Shown here one piece after another: positions 53,229-64,000 of a DNA stretch of 64,000 nucleotides; positions within the stretch are counted from its first letter, which is position 1; every line of letters begins with the position of its first letter. Source of the DNA: Gallionellaceae bacterium. GTDB lineage: Bacteria > Pseudomonadota > Gammaproteobacteria > Burkholderiales > Thiobacillaceae. The DNA lies in the NCBI GenBank assembly GCA_028714735.1, contig JAQTLU010000002.1, positions 62,001-126,000 of the forward strand, written 5' to 3'. Both the position numbers and the translations under genes were made by a program. The notes under the pieces were generated by a model. It saw only the letters and a list, made by a program, of their open reading frames with translations, did no database searches and was not told the origin of the DNA.

Positions 53229-53498
53229 ATGGCAATCGAAACCGCGCAAAAAGCGCAAATCGTCAAGGAATACCAACGCGCCGCTGCCGACACCGGCTCC
53301 CCGGAAGTCCAGGTCGCCCTGCTGACCGCCCGCATCAATGACCTGACCGGCCACTTCAAGGTCAACAGCAAGGATCACCATTCCCGTCGCGGCCTGCTCA
53401 AGATGGTCAGCCGTCGTCGCCGTCTGCTGGATTACCTGAAGTCCCGCAACCTGGACTCCTACCGTCAGCTGATCGACCGTCTCGGCCTGCGTAAGTAA
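53229..53498 (+). CDS. rpsO: 30S ribosomal protein S15
   Basis: 89 residues, exactly the family length. [42 protein letters not shown] and [13 protein letters not shown]-like core ([16 protein letters not shown]) with the conserved RNA-binding His and Asp residues. Located before pnp as in most Proteobacteria. Confidence 0.98.
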   Translation: MAIETAQKAQIVKEYQRAAADTGSPEVQVALLTARINDLTGHFKVNSKDHHSRRGLLKMVSRRRRLLDYLKSRNLDSYRQLIDRLGLRK

Positions 53499-53524
53499 TA
53501 CCGAATCAATAGCGAGGTTTTAGC

Positions 53525-55645
53525 GTGAATCCTGTCAAGAAGACATTTCAATACGGTCGCCATCAGGTGACCCTGGAAACCGGGGAAGTTGCCCGTCAGG
53601 CCGGTGGCGCCGTGTTGGTCAATATGGACGACACCGTCGTGCTGGTGGCCGTCACGGCCAAGAACGAAGTCAAGCCCGGGCAGGATTTTTTCCCGCTGAC
53701 CGTCGACTACATGGAAAAGACCTACGCCGCGGGCCGCATCCCCGGCGGCTTCTTCAAGCGTGAGGGCAAGCCCTCCGAGAAGGAAACGCTGACCTCGCGC
53801 CTGATCGACCGGCCGATCCGTCCGCTGTTCCCGGACGGCTTCTTCAACGAGATCCAGGTCGTCGCCACGGTGGTCTCGCAGAACCCCGAGGTGGATGCCG
53901 ACATCCCCGCCCTGATCGGCGCCTCCGCCGCCCTGATGCTGTCCGGCGTGCCGTTCAACGGCCCGATCGGCGCCGCCCGGGTCGGCTACCTGAATGGCCA
54001 GTACGTCCTCAACCCGACCAAGACCGAACTGACGACCTCCGATCTGAACCTGGTCGTGGCGGGTACCGAGGACGCCGTGCTGATGGTGGAGTCCGAGGCC
54101 AACGTGCTGCCCGAGGACGTCATGCTGGGCGCCGTGGTCTACGGCCACGACCAGATGAAGGTCGCCATCGACGCCATCAACGACCTCGCCGACGAAGCCG
54201 GCAAGGATGCCTGGGACTGGGCCGCGCCCGAGACCCAGACCGACTTGCTCGACCAGATGAACGCGCTCTGCGCCGACGATCTGTCCAACGCCTACTCGAT
54301 CAAGCAGAAGCAGGCGCGCACCATGGCCGTGGATGAAATCCGCGCCCGCGTGTTTGCCGCGATGATCAGCGAAGGCATGGACACCACCCAGGTCAACGTG
54401 GTCAAGGACCTGTTCCACGCCCTCGAAGCCAAGGTGGTGCGCAGCCGTATCCTGGCCGGCGAGCCCCGCATCGACGGTCGCGACACCCGCACCGTGCGTC
54501 CGATCACCATCCGCACCGGCGTGCTGCCGCGCACCCACGGTTCCGCCCTGTTCACCCGCGGCGAGACCCAGGCCCTGGTGGTCGCCACCCTGGGCACCGG
54601 CCGTGACGAGCAGACCATCGACGCGCTGGAAGGCTCCTATTCCGATCGCTTCATGCTGCACTACAACATGCCCCCCTACGCCACCGGCGAAACCGGCCGG
54701 GTCGGCACCCCGAAGCGGCGCGAGATCGGCCACGGCCGTCTGGCCAAGCGAGCCCTGCTGGCCTGCCTGCCGTCCAAGGAAGAGTTCGGCTACACCATCC
54801 GCGTGGTGTCCGAAATCACCGAATCGAACGGTTCCAGCTCGATGGCCTCCGTCTGCGGCGGCTCCCTGGCCCTGATGGACGCCGGCGTGCCGATGAAGAG
54901 CCACGTCGCCGGCATCGCCATGGGCCTAATCAAGGAAGGCAACCGCTTCGCGGTGCTGACCGACATCCTGGGCGACGAGGATCACCTGGGCGACATGGAC
55001 TTCAAGGTGGCCGGCACCACCGAGGGCGTCACCGCCCTGCAGATGGACATCAAGATCGAGGGCATCACCAAGGAAATCATGCAGGTTGCGCTGACCCAGG
55101 CCCGCGAGGCCCGTCTGCACATCCTCGGCATCATGAACTCCGCCGAGGCCCAGCCGCACGAGATGAGCCAGTACGCCCCGCGCATCGTCACCATCAAGAT
55201 CAACCCCGAGAAGATCCGCGACGTGATCGGCAAGGGCGGCGCCACCATCCGCGCCCTGACCGAAGAAACCGGCACCCAGATCGACATCGAGGAAGATGGC
55301 ACGGTCAAGATCGCCTGCACCAGCCCCGAGGCCGGCGCTGCCGCCAAGAAGCGGATCGAGGATCTGACCGCCGAGGTGGAAGTGGGCCGCGTCTACGACG
55401 GCACCGTGCTGAAGATCCTGGACTTCGGTGCGATCGTCAATGTGCTGCCCGGCAAGGACGGCTTGCTGCACATCTCCCAGATCGCCCACGAACGCGTCAA
55501 TGCCGTGTCCGACCATCTCAAGGAAGGCCAGGCGGTCAAGGTCAAGGTGCTGGAGACCGACGACAAGGGCCGCATGCGCCTGTCGATCAAGGCTCTGCTC
55601 GACCATCCGGCCCCGGCGCCCGCCGCCGAAGCGCCGACCGAGTGA
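53525..55645 (+). CDS. pnp: Polyribonucleotide nucleotidyltransferase
   Basis: 706 residues, GTG start. Two RNase PH-like halves ([18 protein letters not shown] in the first and [19 protein letters not shown] in the second), a KH domain ([19 protein letters not shown]) and a C-terminal S1 domain ([20 protein letters not shown]). It acts in RNA turnover, often with the degradosome. A strong hairpin terminator lies just after. Confidence 0.98.
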   Translation: MNPVKKTFQYGRHQVTLETGEVARQAGGAVLVNMDDTVVLVAVTAKNEVKPGQDFFPLTVDYMEKTYAAGRIPGGFFKREGKPSEKETLTSRLIDRPIRPLFPDGFFNEIQVVATVVSQNPEVDADIPALIGASAALMLSGVPFNGPIGAARVGYLNGQYVLNPTKTELTTSDLNLVVAGTEDAVLMVESEANVLPEDVMLGAVVYGHDQMKVAIDAINDLADEAGKDAWDWAAPETQTDLLDQMNALCADDLSNAYSIKQKQARTMAVDEIRARVFAAMISEGMDTTQVNVVKDLFHALEAKVVRSRILAGEPRIDGRDTRTVRPITIRTGVLPRTHGSALFTRGETQALVVATLGTGRDEQTIDALEGSYSDRFMLHYNMPPYATGETGRVGTPKRREIGHGRLAKRALLACLPSKEEFGYTIRVVSEITESNGSSSMASVCGGSLALMDAGVPMKSHVAGIAMGLIKEGNRFAVLTDILGDEDHLGDMDFKVAGTTEGVTALQMDIKIEGITKEIMQVALTQAREARLHILGIMNSAEAQPHEMSQYAPRIVTIKINPEKIRDVIGKGGATIRALTEETGTQIDIEEDGTVKIACTSPEAGAAAKKRIEDLTAEVEVGRVYDGTVLKILDFGAIVNVLPGKDGLLHISQIAHERVNAVSDHLKEGQAVKVKVLETDDKGRMRLSIKALLDHPAPAPAAEAPTE

Positions 55646-55663
55646 TCGGCAAGCGGTAGAGGT

Positions 55664-55690
55664 AAAAAAAGCGGCCTGGCCGCTTTTTTT
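55664..55690. terminator. Bidirectional terminator after pnp
   Basis: AAAAAAAGCGGCC / GGCCGCTTTTTTT forms a GC stem with flanking A and T runs, serving pnp on the plus strand and the small minus-strand gene, whose TAA stop overlaps its end. Confidence 0.92.
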
Positions 55691-56147
55691 ACGTCCGGAC
55701 TTCGCTGCCGAACAGTTCAGCGATGCCTTGCCACCAGCGGCGCCGGTTTTGCGTCACATGATGGCTGGGGTCGAGATCGGATGGCGACATCCGGCTCATC
55801 ACCCAGCCGGGCAGTATCTTGTGCTTGCTCGAGCCGCAGGAGGTGCCCAGGTGGTTGGGGTCGTAGATCTTGATCAGGCTGGGCTGGTCGAGGTCGTCGG
55901 CATAGACGATGCCGCAGTAGTCCTCGTCATGCTCCTTGTGCAGCAGCAGGTCGAGTTCGCGCACGAAGGTGGCGACATGCTCGCTATCGGCCGGCTGTTC
56001 GGGTCTTGTCTCGCCCAGGGCGTAGAGATACCAGCCGGCTCCGGCGTCCAGTCGCTGCCAGAAGGCGGTCAGTTGATCCCAGGTCAGCAGGCTGAACAAG
56101 GTGCCGTCGAACAGGGCGTCGAAATCCGGGTTTTGTACGGGGAGCAT
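55689..56147 (-). CDS. Conserved hypothetical protein
   Basis: 152 residues, soluble, acidic in the middle (RELDLLLHKEHDEDYCGIVYADDL). Residues LIKIYDPNHLGTSCGSSKHKIL are striking, with two Cys-bearing loops, and the C-terminus WWQGIAELFGSEV is aromatic. No motif or domain recognised. It lies alone between pnp and a cbbY-like gene on the other strand. Confidence 0.8.
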   Translation of the reverse strand: MLPVQNPDFDALFDGTLFSLLTWDQLTAFWQRLDAGAGWYLYALGETRPEQPADSEHVATFVRELDLLLHKEHDEDYCGIVYADDLDQPSLIKIYDPNHLGTSCGSSKHKILPGWVMSRMSPSDLDPSHHVTQNRRRWWQGIAELFGSEVRT

Positions 56148-56233
56148 GGGGGCGGCTATTGCGCGATCTGTGGAGTCAGGTATTTTACGTGTTGATTTTG
56201 AAATGAAAACCCCATTGCAAGAGAGGACTTGAG

Positions 56234-56983
56234 ATGTTGAAAGCGCTGTTGTTCGATGTCGATGGCACCCTGGCCGACACCGAGCGCGACGGTCACCGGC
56301 CCGCCTTCAATGCCGCGTTCCGGGACTACGGCCTGGATTGGGACTGGGATGTCGAGCTTTATGGCAAGCTGCTGGCGGTGACCGGCGGCAAGGAGCGCAT
56401 GCGCTACTACGTCGACCGCTTTCGGACCGATTATGTGAGGCCGGCCGATTTCGACGACCTGGTGGTGGCACTGCATCAGGCCAAGACCCGCCATTACACC
56501 CGCATGCTGGCCGAGGGCGGCATCCCGCTGCGGCCGGGCGTCAGGCGCCTGCTCGATGAGGCGCGCGCGGCCGGGCTGATCCTCGGCGTCGTCACCACCA
56601 CCACCCCGGAAAACGTCACTGCGCTGCTCAGGCATAGCCTGGCCGAGGGCGGTCCCGAGTGGTTCGCGGTGATCGCCGCCGGCGACATCGTGCCGGCCAA
56701 GAAACCGGCCCCGGATATCTACCTGTGGGCGCTGGAGAAACTGGGCCTCGGTCCGGACTCGTGCCTGGCCTTCGAGGACTCGAAGAACGGCATCCGTTCT
56801 TCGTTGGGCGCCGGCCTGAAGACCGTGGTGACGGTGAACGATTACACCCGCGACGACGATTTCAGCGGCGCCGTGGCGGTGCTGTCCGACCTCGGTGAGC
56901 CGGGTGCGCCTTATCGCCGCCTGGACTGCGAAGAGGCCGGCATCGTCGATCTGGAGCGGTTGCAGGCCTGGTATCAGGCCTGA
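56234..56983 (+). CDS. cbbY: HAD-family phosphatase, CbbY-like
   Basis: 249 residues. HAD motif [23 protein letters not shown], motif [13 protein letters not shown], motif III Lys in AKKPAPDIY, and motif [15 protein letters not shown]. The long insert with [13 protein letters not shown] (residues 52-64) is the CbbY/CbbZ-type cap. CbbY dephosphorylates xylulose-1,5-bisphosphate, an inhibitor of Rubisco, in autotrophs; phosphoglycolate phosphatase-type activity is an alternative. It overlaps the convergent folD by ten bases. Confidence 0.88.
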   Translation: MLKALLFDVDGTLADTERDGHRPAFNAAFRDYGLDWDWDVELYGKLLAVTGGKERMRYYVDRFRTDYVRPADFDDLVVALHQAKTRHYTRMLAEGGIPLRPGVRRLLDEARAAGLILGVVTTTTPENVTALLRHSLAEGGPEWFAVIAAGDIVPAKKPAPDIYLWALEKLGLGPDSCLAFEDSKNGIRSSLGAGLKTVVTVNDYTRDDDFSGAVAVLSDLGEPGAPYRRLDCEEAGIVDLERLQAWYQA

Positions 56984-57828
56984 CGGGCGGCGGCCGCCTC
57001 CAGGGTGTTCTGGAGCAGGGTCGCCACCGTCATCGGGCCGACCCCGCCCGGCACCGGCGTGATCCAGGCGGCGCGCTGTTTCGCGCCCTCGAAGTCGACG
57101 TCGCCGACCACCCGGCCATCGGCCAGGCGGTTGATGCCGACGTCGATCACCAGGGCGCCTGCGCGGATCAGTTCGCCGCGGATCATCTCCGGGCGGCCCA
57201 CCGCCGCCACCAGCACCTCGGCGCGGCCGACATGGGCGGCCAGGTCGCGGGTGGCGCTGTGGCACACCGTCACCGTGCAGCCGGCCATCAGGAGTTCCAG
57301 CGCCATCGGTCGGCCGACGATGTTGGAGGCGCCGACGATCACCGCTTCCTTGCCCTTCAGGTCCTCGTTGGTGGTCGCCAGCAGGCGCATCACGCCGTAG
57401 GGCGTGCACGGCCGCAGGGTCGGCCGGCGCTGGGCCAGGCGGCCGAGGTTGTAGGGGTGGAAGCCGTCGACGTCCTTGTTCGGGGCGATGTGGTCGATCA
57501 CCGCGTTGGCGTCGATGTGTTCCGGCAGCGGCAGCTGCACCAGGATGCCGTCGACCGCGTCGTCGGCGTTGAGGCGGTCGATCAGGGCCAGCAACTCGGC
57601 CTGGCTGGTCGAGGCCGGCAGGTTGTGGGCGAGGTCGCGCACCCCGGCGATCTCGCAGGAGCGGCGCTTGTTGCGCACGTAGAGCGCCGAGGCCGGGTTG
57701 TCGCCGACCAGGATGACGGCAAGGCCGGGCGCCGGCTGTCCGGCGGCGATGCGGGCATCGACTTCGTGACGGATATTGAGCAGGAGGGCGTCGGCGATGG
57801 CTTTGCCATCAATGATGCGGGCGGTCAT
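56974..57828 (-). CDS. folD: Methylenetetrahydrofolate dehydrogenase/cyclohydrolase
   Basis: 284 residues. The catalytic Lys in [12 protein letters not shown], substrate-binding QLPLPEHID, and NADP-binding [18 protein letters not shown] with later [25 protein letters not shown] fit FolD. It interconverts folate C1 units in the cytoplasm. Divergent from the tRNA-Pro promoter. Confidence 0.97.
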   Translation of the reverse strand: MTARIIDGKAIADALLLNIRHEVDARIAAGQPAPGLAVILVGDNPASALYVRNKRRSCEIAGVRDLAHNLPASTSQAELLALIDRLNADDAVDGILVQLPLPEHIDANAVIDHIAPNKDVDGFHPYNLGRLAQRRPTLRPCTPYGVMRLLATTNEDLKGKEAVIVGASNIVGRPMALELLMAGCTVTVCHSATRDLAAHVGRAEVLVAAVGRPEMIRGELIRAGALVIDVGINRLADGRVVGDVDFEGAKQRAAWITPVPGGVGPMTVATLLQNTLEAAAARQA

Positions 57829-57889
57829 GGTTGCAGTTGGCCTTTTTGACGATATGGAAATTTTAGCCGAGCCGGTTGCTCGGGCGACA

Positions 57890-57919
57890 TTGATTTTTGC
57901 AAAGACGGCGGGTATAGTC
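57890..57919 (+). promoter_or_regulatory. Promoter of the tRNA-Pro/Arg/His cluster
   Basis: TTGATT (57890-57895), 18-base spacer, TATAGT (57914-57919), eleven bases before the tRNA-Pro 5' end. Confidence 0.75.
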
Positions 57920-57929
57920 CGCTCCCTTC

Positions 57930-58005
<76 letters not shown>

Positions 58006-58046
58006 GCGTTATCGGTCAATGTGTTGCACGCTTGCCCACGGGATCA

Positions 58047-58123
58047 CTGCCCGTAGCTCAACTGGATAGAGCACCAGCCTTCTAAGCTGGGGGTTACAGG
58101 TTCGATCCCTGTCGGGCAGGCCA
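58047..58123 (+). tRNA. tRNA-Arg (TCT)
   Basis: Acceptor CTGCCCG/CGGGCAG with discriminator G and encoded CCA; anticodon TCT in CCAGCCTTCTAAGCTGG. 77 bases. Confidence 0.95.
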
Positions 58124-58135
58124 AAAGGTTTCAGT

Positions 58136-58211
58136 GGCGGCGGTAGCTCAATGGTAGAGTCCCAGATTGTGATTCTGGTTGTTGTGGGTTCGAGTCCCAT
58201 CCGTCGCCCCA
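58136..58211 (+). tRNA. tRNA-His (GTG)
   Basis: Includes the extra G at -1 (58136) opposite C73 (58208) that is specific to His tRNA; acceptor GCGGCGG/CCGTCGC with one G-U pair, encoded CCA, anticodon GTG. Confidence 0.95.
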
Positions 58212-58310
58212 TCTCATTTCATTCAATGGTGTGTATCCGGGAGTGCCCCGGCGCGGGGCCGTTCCGGCCTGGCCGGCGCATTCAAATGGTTTAGGGACGT
58301 GTGCGTCCCG

Positions 58311-58339
58311 TTGAGCGGGATCGCAGGCTCGCGTATAAT
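58311..58339 (+). promoter_or_regulatory. Sigma-70 promoter of carAB
   Basis: TTGAGC (58311-58316), exactly 17 bases, TATAAT (58334-58339): a near-consensus promoter, about 80 bases before the carA start. A small stem GGGACG/CGTCCC (58294-58309) sits just before the -35. The leader contains a hairpin AGCGGGA/TCCCGCT (58368-58395). Confidence 0.9.
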
Positions 58340-58420
58340 CCCCTGTCATATTTCAAACATGATTGTCAGCGGGATGGGCGCGAGTCTGTCCCGCTTGTCA
58401 TGTCTACAGCAGGAGTTATC

Positions 58421-59569
58421 TTGGCTTCCTTCGCGTCCGCGATACTCACGCTCGCCGATGGCTCGGTCTTCCGGGGCTATTCGATAGGCGCCGATGGCGT
58501 CGGCGTCGGCGAGGTGGTGTTCAATACCTCCATGACCGGCTATCAGGAGATCCTCACCGATCCGTCCTATTGCCGGCAGATCGTCACCTTGACCTATCCC
58601 CATATCGGCAACGTCGGCACCAACCCCGAGGATGCAGAATCGGGCAAGGTCCATGCCTCCGGCCTGATCATCCGCGACCTGCCGCTGCAGGCGAGCAATT
58701 TCCGCATGACCCAGACCCTGCCCGACTATCTCAAGGCGCAGGGCGTGGTCGCCATCGCCGGCATCGACACCCGCCGGTTGACCCGTCTGTTGCGCGAGAA
58801 GGGCGCCCAGAACGGCTGCATCATGGCCGGCAGCGTCATCGACGAGGCCGAGGCCCTGCGCCAGGCCCAGGCTTGCCCCAGCATGGCCGGGCAGGACCTG
58901 GCCCAGGTGGTGACCTGCGACCAGGCCTATGCCTGGGAAGAGGGCGAGTGGGAACTGGGCCGGGGCTTTGCCCAGCCGGCCGAGCGGCCGTTCCACGTGG
59001 TCGCCTACGACTACGGCGTCAAGCGCAACATACTGCGCATGCTGACCAGCCGTGGCTGCCGCGTCACCGTGGTGCCGGCCAAGACCCCGGCTGCCGAGGT
59101 GCTGGCGCTGAATCCGGACGGCGTGTTCCTGTCCAACGGCCCGGGCGACCCGGAGCCGTGCGACTACGCCATCACGGCGATCCAGGAAATCCTCGCCGCC
59201 AGGGTGCCGACCTACGGCATCTGCCTCGGCCACCAGTTGCTCGGCCTGGCCTCGGGTGCGAAGACCGTGAAGATGAAGTTCGGCCACCACGGCGGCAACC
59301 ATCCGGTCCAGGACCTGGACAGCAAGCGGGTGATGATCACCAGCCAGAACCACGGCTTTGCGGTCGATGCGGCGACCTTGCCGGACAACCTGAGGCCGAC
59401 CCATGCCTCCCTGTTCGACGGCAGCCTGCAGGGCATCGCCCGCACCGACTGCCCGGCCTTCAGTTTCCAGGGCCATCCGGAGGCGAGCCCCGGACCCCAT
59501 GACGTCGCATACCTGTTCGACCGCTTCGTCGGCATGATGAAGGAGCGCCGAAATGAAATTTCACAATAA
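58421..59569 (+). CDS. carA: Carbamoyl-phosphate synthase small subunit
   Basis: 382 residues from TTG 58421, which has AGGAG five bases upstream and gives the same length as the E. coli protein; an upstream in-frame ATG (58400) lies inside the leader hairpin's flank without a ribosome site. N-terminal [15 protein letters not shown], and the glutaminase with nucleophile Cys in [15 protein letters not shown] and catalytic His-Glu in [11 protein letters not shown]. It supplies ammonia from glutamine to CarB for arginine and pyrimidine synthesis. Confidence 0.96.
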   Translation: MASFASAILTLADGSVFRGYSIGADGVGVGEVVFNTSMTGYQEILTDPSYCRQIVTLTYPHIGNVGTNPEDAESGKVHASGLIIRDLPLQASNFRMTQTLPDYLKAQGVVAIAGIDTRRLTRLLREKGAQNGCIMAGSVIDEAEALRQAQACPSMAGQDLAQVVTCDQAYAWEEGEWELGRGFAQPAERPFHVVAYDYGVKRNILRMLTSRGCRVTVVPAKTPAAEVLALNPDGVFLSNGPGDPEPCDYAITAIQEILAARVPTYGICLGHQLLGLASGAKTVKMKFGHHGGNHPVQDLDSKRVMITSQNHGFAVDAATLPDNLRPTHASLFDGSLQGIARTDCPAFSFQGHPEASPGPHDVAYLFDRFVGMMKERRNEISQ

Positions 59570-59577
59570 GGGCTAGC

Positions 59578-62781
<3,204 letters not shown>

Positions 62782-62799
62782 GCGGGCGGAGGAAAACCC

Positions 62800-63276
62800 A
62801 TGCACAAGGTTCCATTGACCGTCACCGGCGCTGAATTGCTGAAGACGGAATTGCAGCGGCTCAAGTCGGTCGAGCGTCCCAGCGTCATCGCCGCCATCGC
62901 CGAGGCGCGTTCCCACGGCGACCTGTCCGAGAACGCCGAATACGACGCCGCCAAGGAGAAACAGGGCTTCATCGAGGGCCGCATCAAGGATCTGGAAGGC
63001 AAGCTGTCCAATGCCCAGATCATCGATCCGCGCCACCTCGACGCCGAGGGCCGGGTGGTCTTCGGCGCCACGCTGGAACTGGTCGATGCCGAGACCGGCG
63101 ACGAGGTGAAGTACCAGATCGTCGGCGACGACGAGGCCGACATCAAGGCCGGCAAGATCTCGGTGTCGTCGCCGATTGCGCGCGCCCTGATCGGCAAGTA
63201 TGCCGGCGACGTCGCCGACGTGCACGCGCCGGGCGGCCTGCGCCACTACGAAATCCTGGAAGTCCACTACATCTGA
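62800..63276 (+). CDS. greA: Transcription elongation factor GreA
   Basis: 158 residues. N-terminal coiled coil with the acidic tip [20 protein letters not shown], followed by the FKBP-like C-terminal domain ([20 protein letters not shown]). It rescues backtracked polymerase. 18 bases after carB and overlapping the next gene by one base (TGATG). Confidence 0.97.
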   Translation: MHKVPLTVTGAELLKTELQRLKSVERPSVIAAIAEARSHGDLSENAEYDAAKEKQGFIEGRIKDLEGKLSNAQIIDPRHLDAEGRVVFGATLELVDAETGDEVKYQIVGDDEADIKAGKISVSSPIARALIGKYAGDVADVHAPGGLRHYEILEVHYI

Positions 63277-63731
63277 TGAGAAACCTGCCGGATCTGCTGG
63301 CGGCTTGGTCCGTCGCCCTCTGGGTGGGTGGCCTGTGGGCGATCGGCTATCTGGCCGCGCCGACCCTGTTCTATCACCTGGACGACCGCATGCTGGCCGG
63401 CTTCCTGGCCGGGCGCATGTTCACCTGGATCGCCTTCGTCGGCATGCTGTGCGGCGGCTGGTTGCTGGTGTTCCGCCTTGGCCGTTTCGGTGGCGCGGCG
63501 TTGAAGCAGGGTTTCTTCTGGATCGTCGTGGTCATGCTGCTGCTGACCCTGGCGCAGCACTTCGGCATCCAGCCGATCATGCAGCAGATCAAGGATCAGG
63601 CCATGCCGCAGGATGTCATGAAGAGCCTGTTCAAGGACCGCTTCGCGGCCTGGCACGGGGTGTCCAGCGTGGTCTACCTGATTGAATCGCTGCTCGGCCT
63701 GGCCCTGGTGGCCAAGCAGAACTCACGGTAG
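63276..63731 (+). CDS. DUF4149 membrane protein
   Basis: 151 residues, four membrane helices (VALWVGGLWAIGYLAAPTLF, FTWIAFVGMLCGGWLLVF, FFWIVVVMLLLTLAQHF, SVVYLIESLLGLALVA). Usually found between greA and yhbY in Betaproteobacteria; function unknown. Translationally coupled to greA; its end overlaps yhbY on the other strand by nine bases. Confidence 0.9.
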   Translation: MRNLPDLLAAWSVALWVGGLWAIGYLAAPTLFYHLDDRMLAGFLAGRMFTWIAFVGMLCGGWLLVFRLGRFGGAALKQGFFWIVVVMLLLTLAQHFGIQPIMQQIKDQAMPQDVMKSLFKDRFAAWHGVSSVVYLIESLLGLALVAKQNSR

Positions 63732-64000
63732 GGCGATGCGCGGTTCCTCGGCGGGCTTGTAGATCAGCAGCAGCTTGCCGATATGCTGGACCGGGGCGCA
63801 GTCCAACTGGGCGCAGATCTCGGCCAGCCAGGCCTCGCGTGCGGCGCGGTCGTCGCCGAGGCAGCGGACCTTGATCAGTTCGTGGGCGGCCAGGCTGCGG
63901 CTGATTTCCTTGACCACCGCCTCGGTCAGGCCGGCATTGCCGATCATCACCACCGGCTTGAGGTTATGGGCCTGGGCCTTGAGAAACTTGCGCTGTTGCG
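63723..64000 (-). CDS. yhbY: YhbY/CRS1 RNA-binding protein, N-terminus outside the window
   Basis: The reading frame continues past the ATG at 63953 to the window edge: QRKFLKAQAHNLKPVVMIGN precedes NAGLTEAVVKEISRSLAAHELIKVR, the CRM-domain GxxG and C-terminal VQHIGKLLLIYKP are seen. A ribosome-associated RNA-binding protein of the 50S assembly pathway. The 5' end is outside the window. Confidence 0.93.
   Translation of the reverse strand, partial: QQRKFLKAQAHNLKPVVMIGNAGLTEAVVKEISRSLAAHELIKVRCLGDDRAAREAWLAEICAQLDCAPVQHIGKLLLIYKPAEEPRIALP

Overview
The window reads as high-GC chromosome of a betaproteobacterium. The housekeeping order tRNA-Gly/Cys/Leu-rimP-nusA-infB-rbfA-truB-rpsO-pnp and the run tRNA-Pro/Arg/His-carA-carB-greA-(DUF4149)-yhbY fit that class. 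An octaheme tetrathionate-reductase-family cytochrome, two YeeE/YedE sulfur-transport proteins, two rhodanese-domain proteins and a CbbY-type phosphatase suggest a sulfur-metabolising, perhaps autotrophic member such as the Thiobacillaceae. The species assignment is inference.

Layout. 1-6951 (+): a tightly packed redox cluster with a GMC flavo-oxidoreductase (5' end outside the window), two uncharacterised proteins, a DyP-type heme peroxidase, a catalase-fold heme protein and an alpha/beta hydrolase. 7045-7818 (-): djlA. 8472-14567 (-): a four-gene operon made of an octaheme cytochrome, a heptaheme cytochrome fused to a b561-like membrane cytochrome, a YeeE/YedE protein, and a YeeE/YedE-rhodanese fusion. 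15263-18472: a YkgJ-type Cys-cluster protein, a DnaQ-like exonuclease, aroB (-) and exonuclease III. 18500-22680: class II ribonucleotide reductase nrdJ, interrupted by a 379-residue homing-endonuclease intein placed exactly before the active-site Cys, with a pair of NrdR-like boxes upstream and a terminator downstream. 22835-32507: a secreted Ig-like protein, a TPMT-family methyltransferase, a TRIC channel, a glycosyltransferase with UDP-xylose synthase, a UbiE-like methyltransferase pair, an AAA ATPase and a rhodanese-ankyrin fusion. 32534-41309 (-): a translationally coupled signalling operon of HD-GYP regulator, PAS receptor without output domain, and seven-PAS hybrid kinase. 41628-46642: methyltransferase, B12-type radical SAM protein, DUF302, CopD-like protein, aldolase family. 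46679-55690: tRNAs and the rimP-pnp translation/RNA operons. 55689-64000: small protein, cbbY-like, folD, tRNAs, carAB, greA, DUF4149, yhbY (5' end outside).

How the parts may work together. The 1-6951 genes have overlapping or nearly abutting ends and combine an FAD oxidoreductase, two heme peroxide enzymes and an esterase-type hydrolase, so one pathway acting on oxidised or lipid-like substrates is plausible; I know of no named system with this composition and it is the best candidate for something undescribed. The octaheme/heptaheme/cytochrome b/YeeE operon looks like a quinol-linked periplasmic electron path joined to uptake of a sulfur compound. No CRISPR array, prophage or insertion sequence was seen; the only mobile element is the intein.
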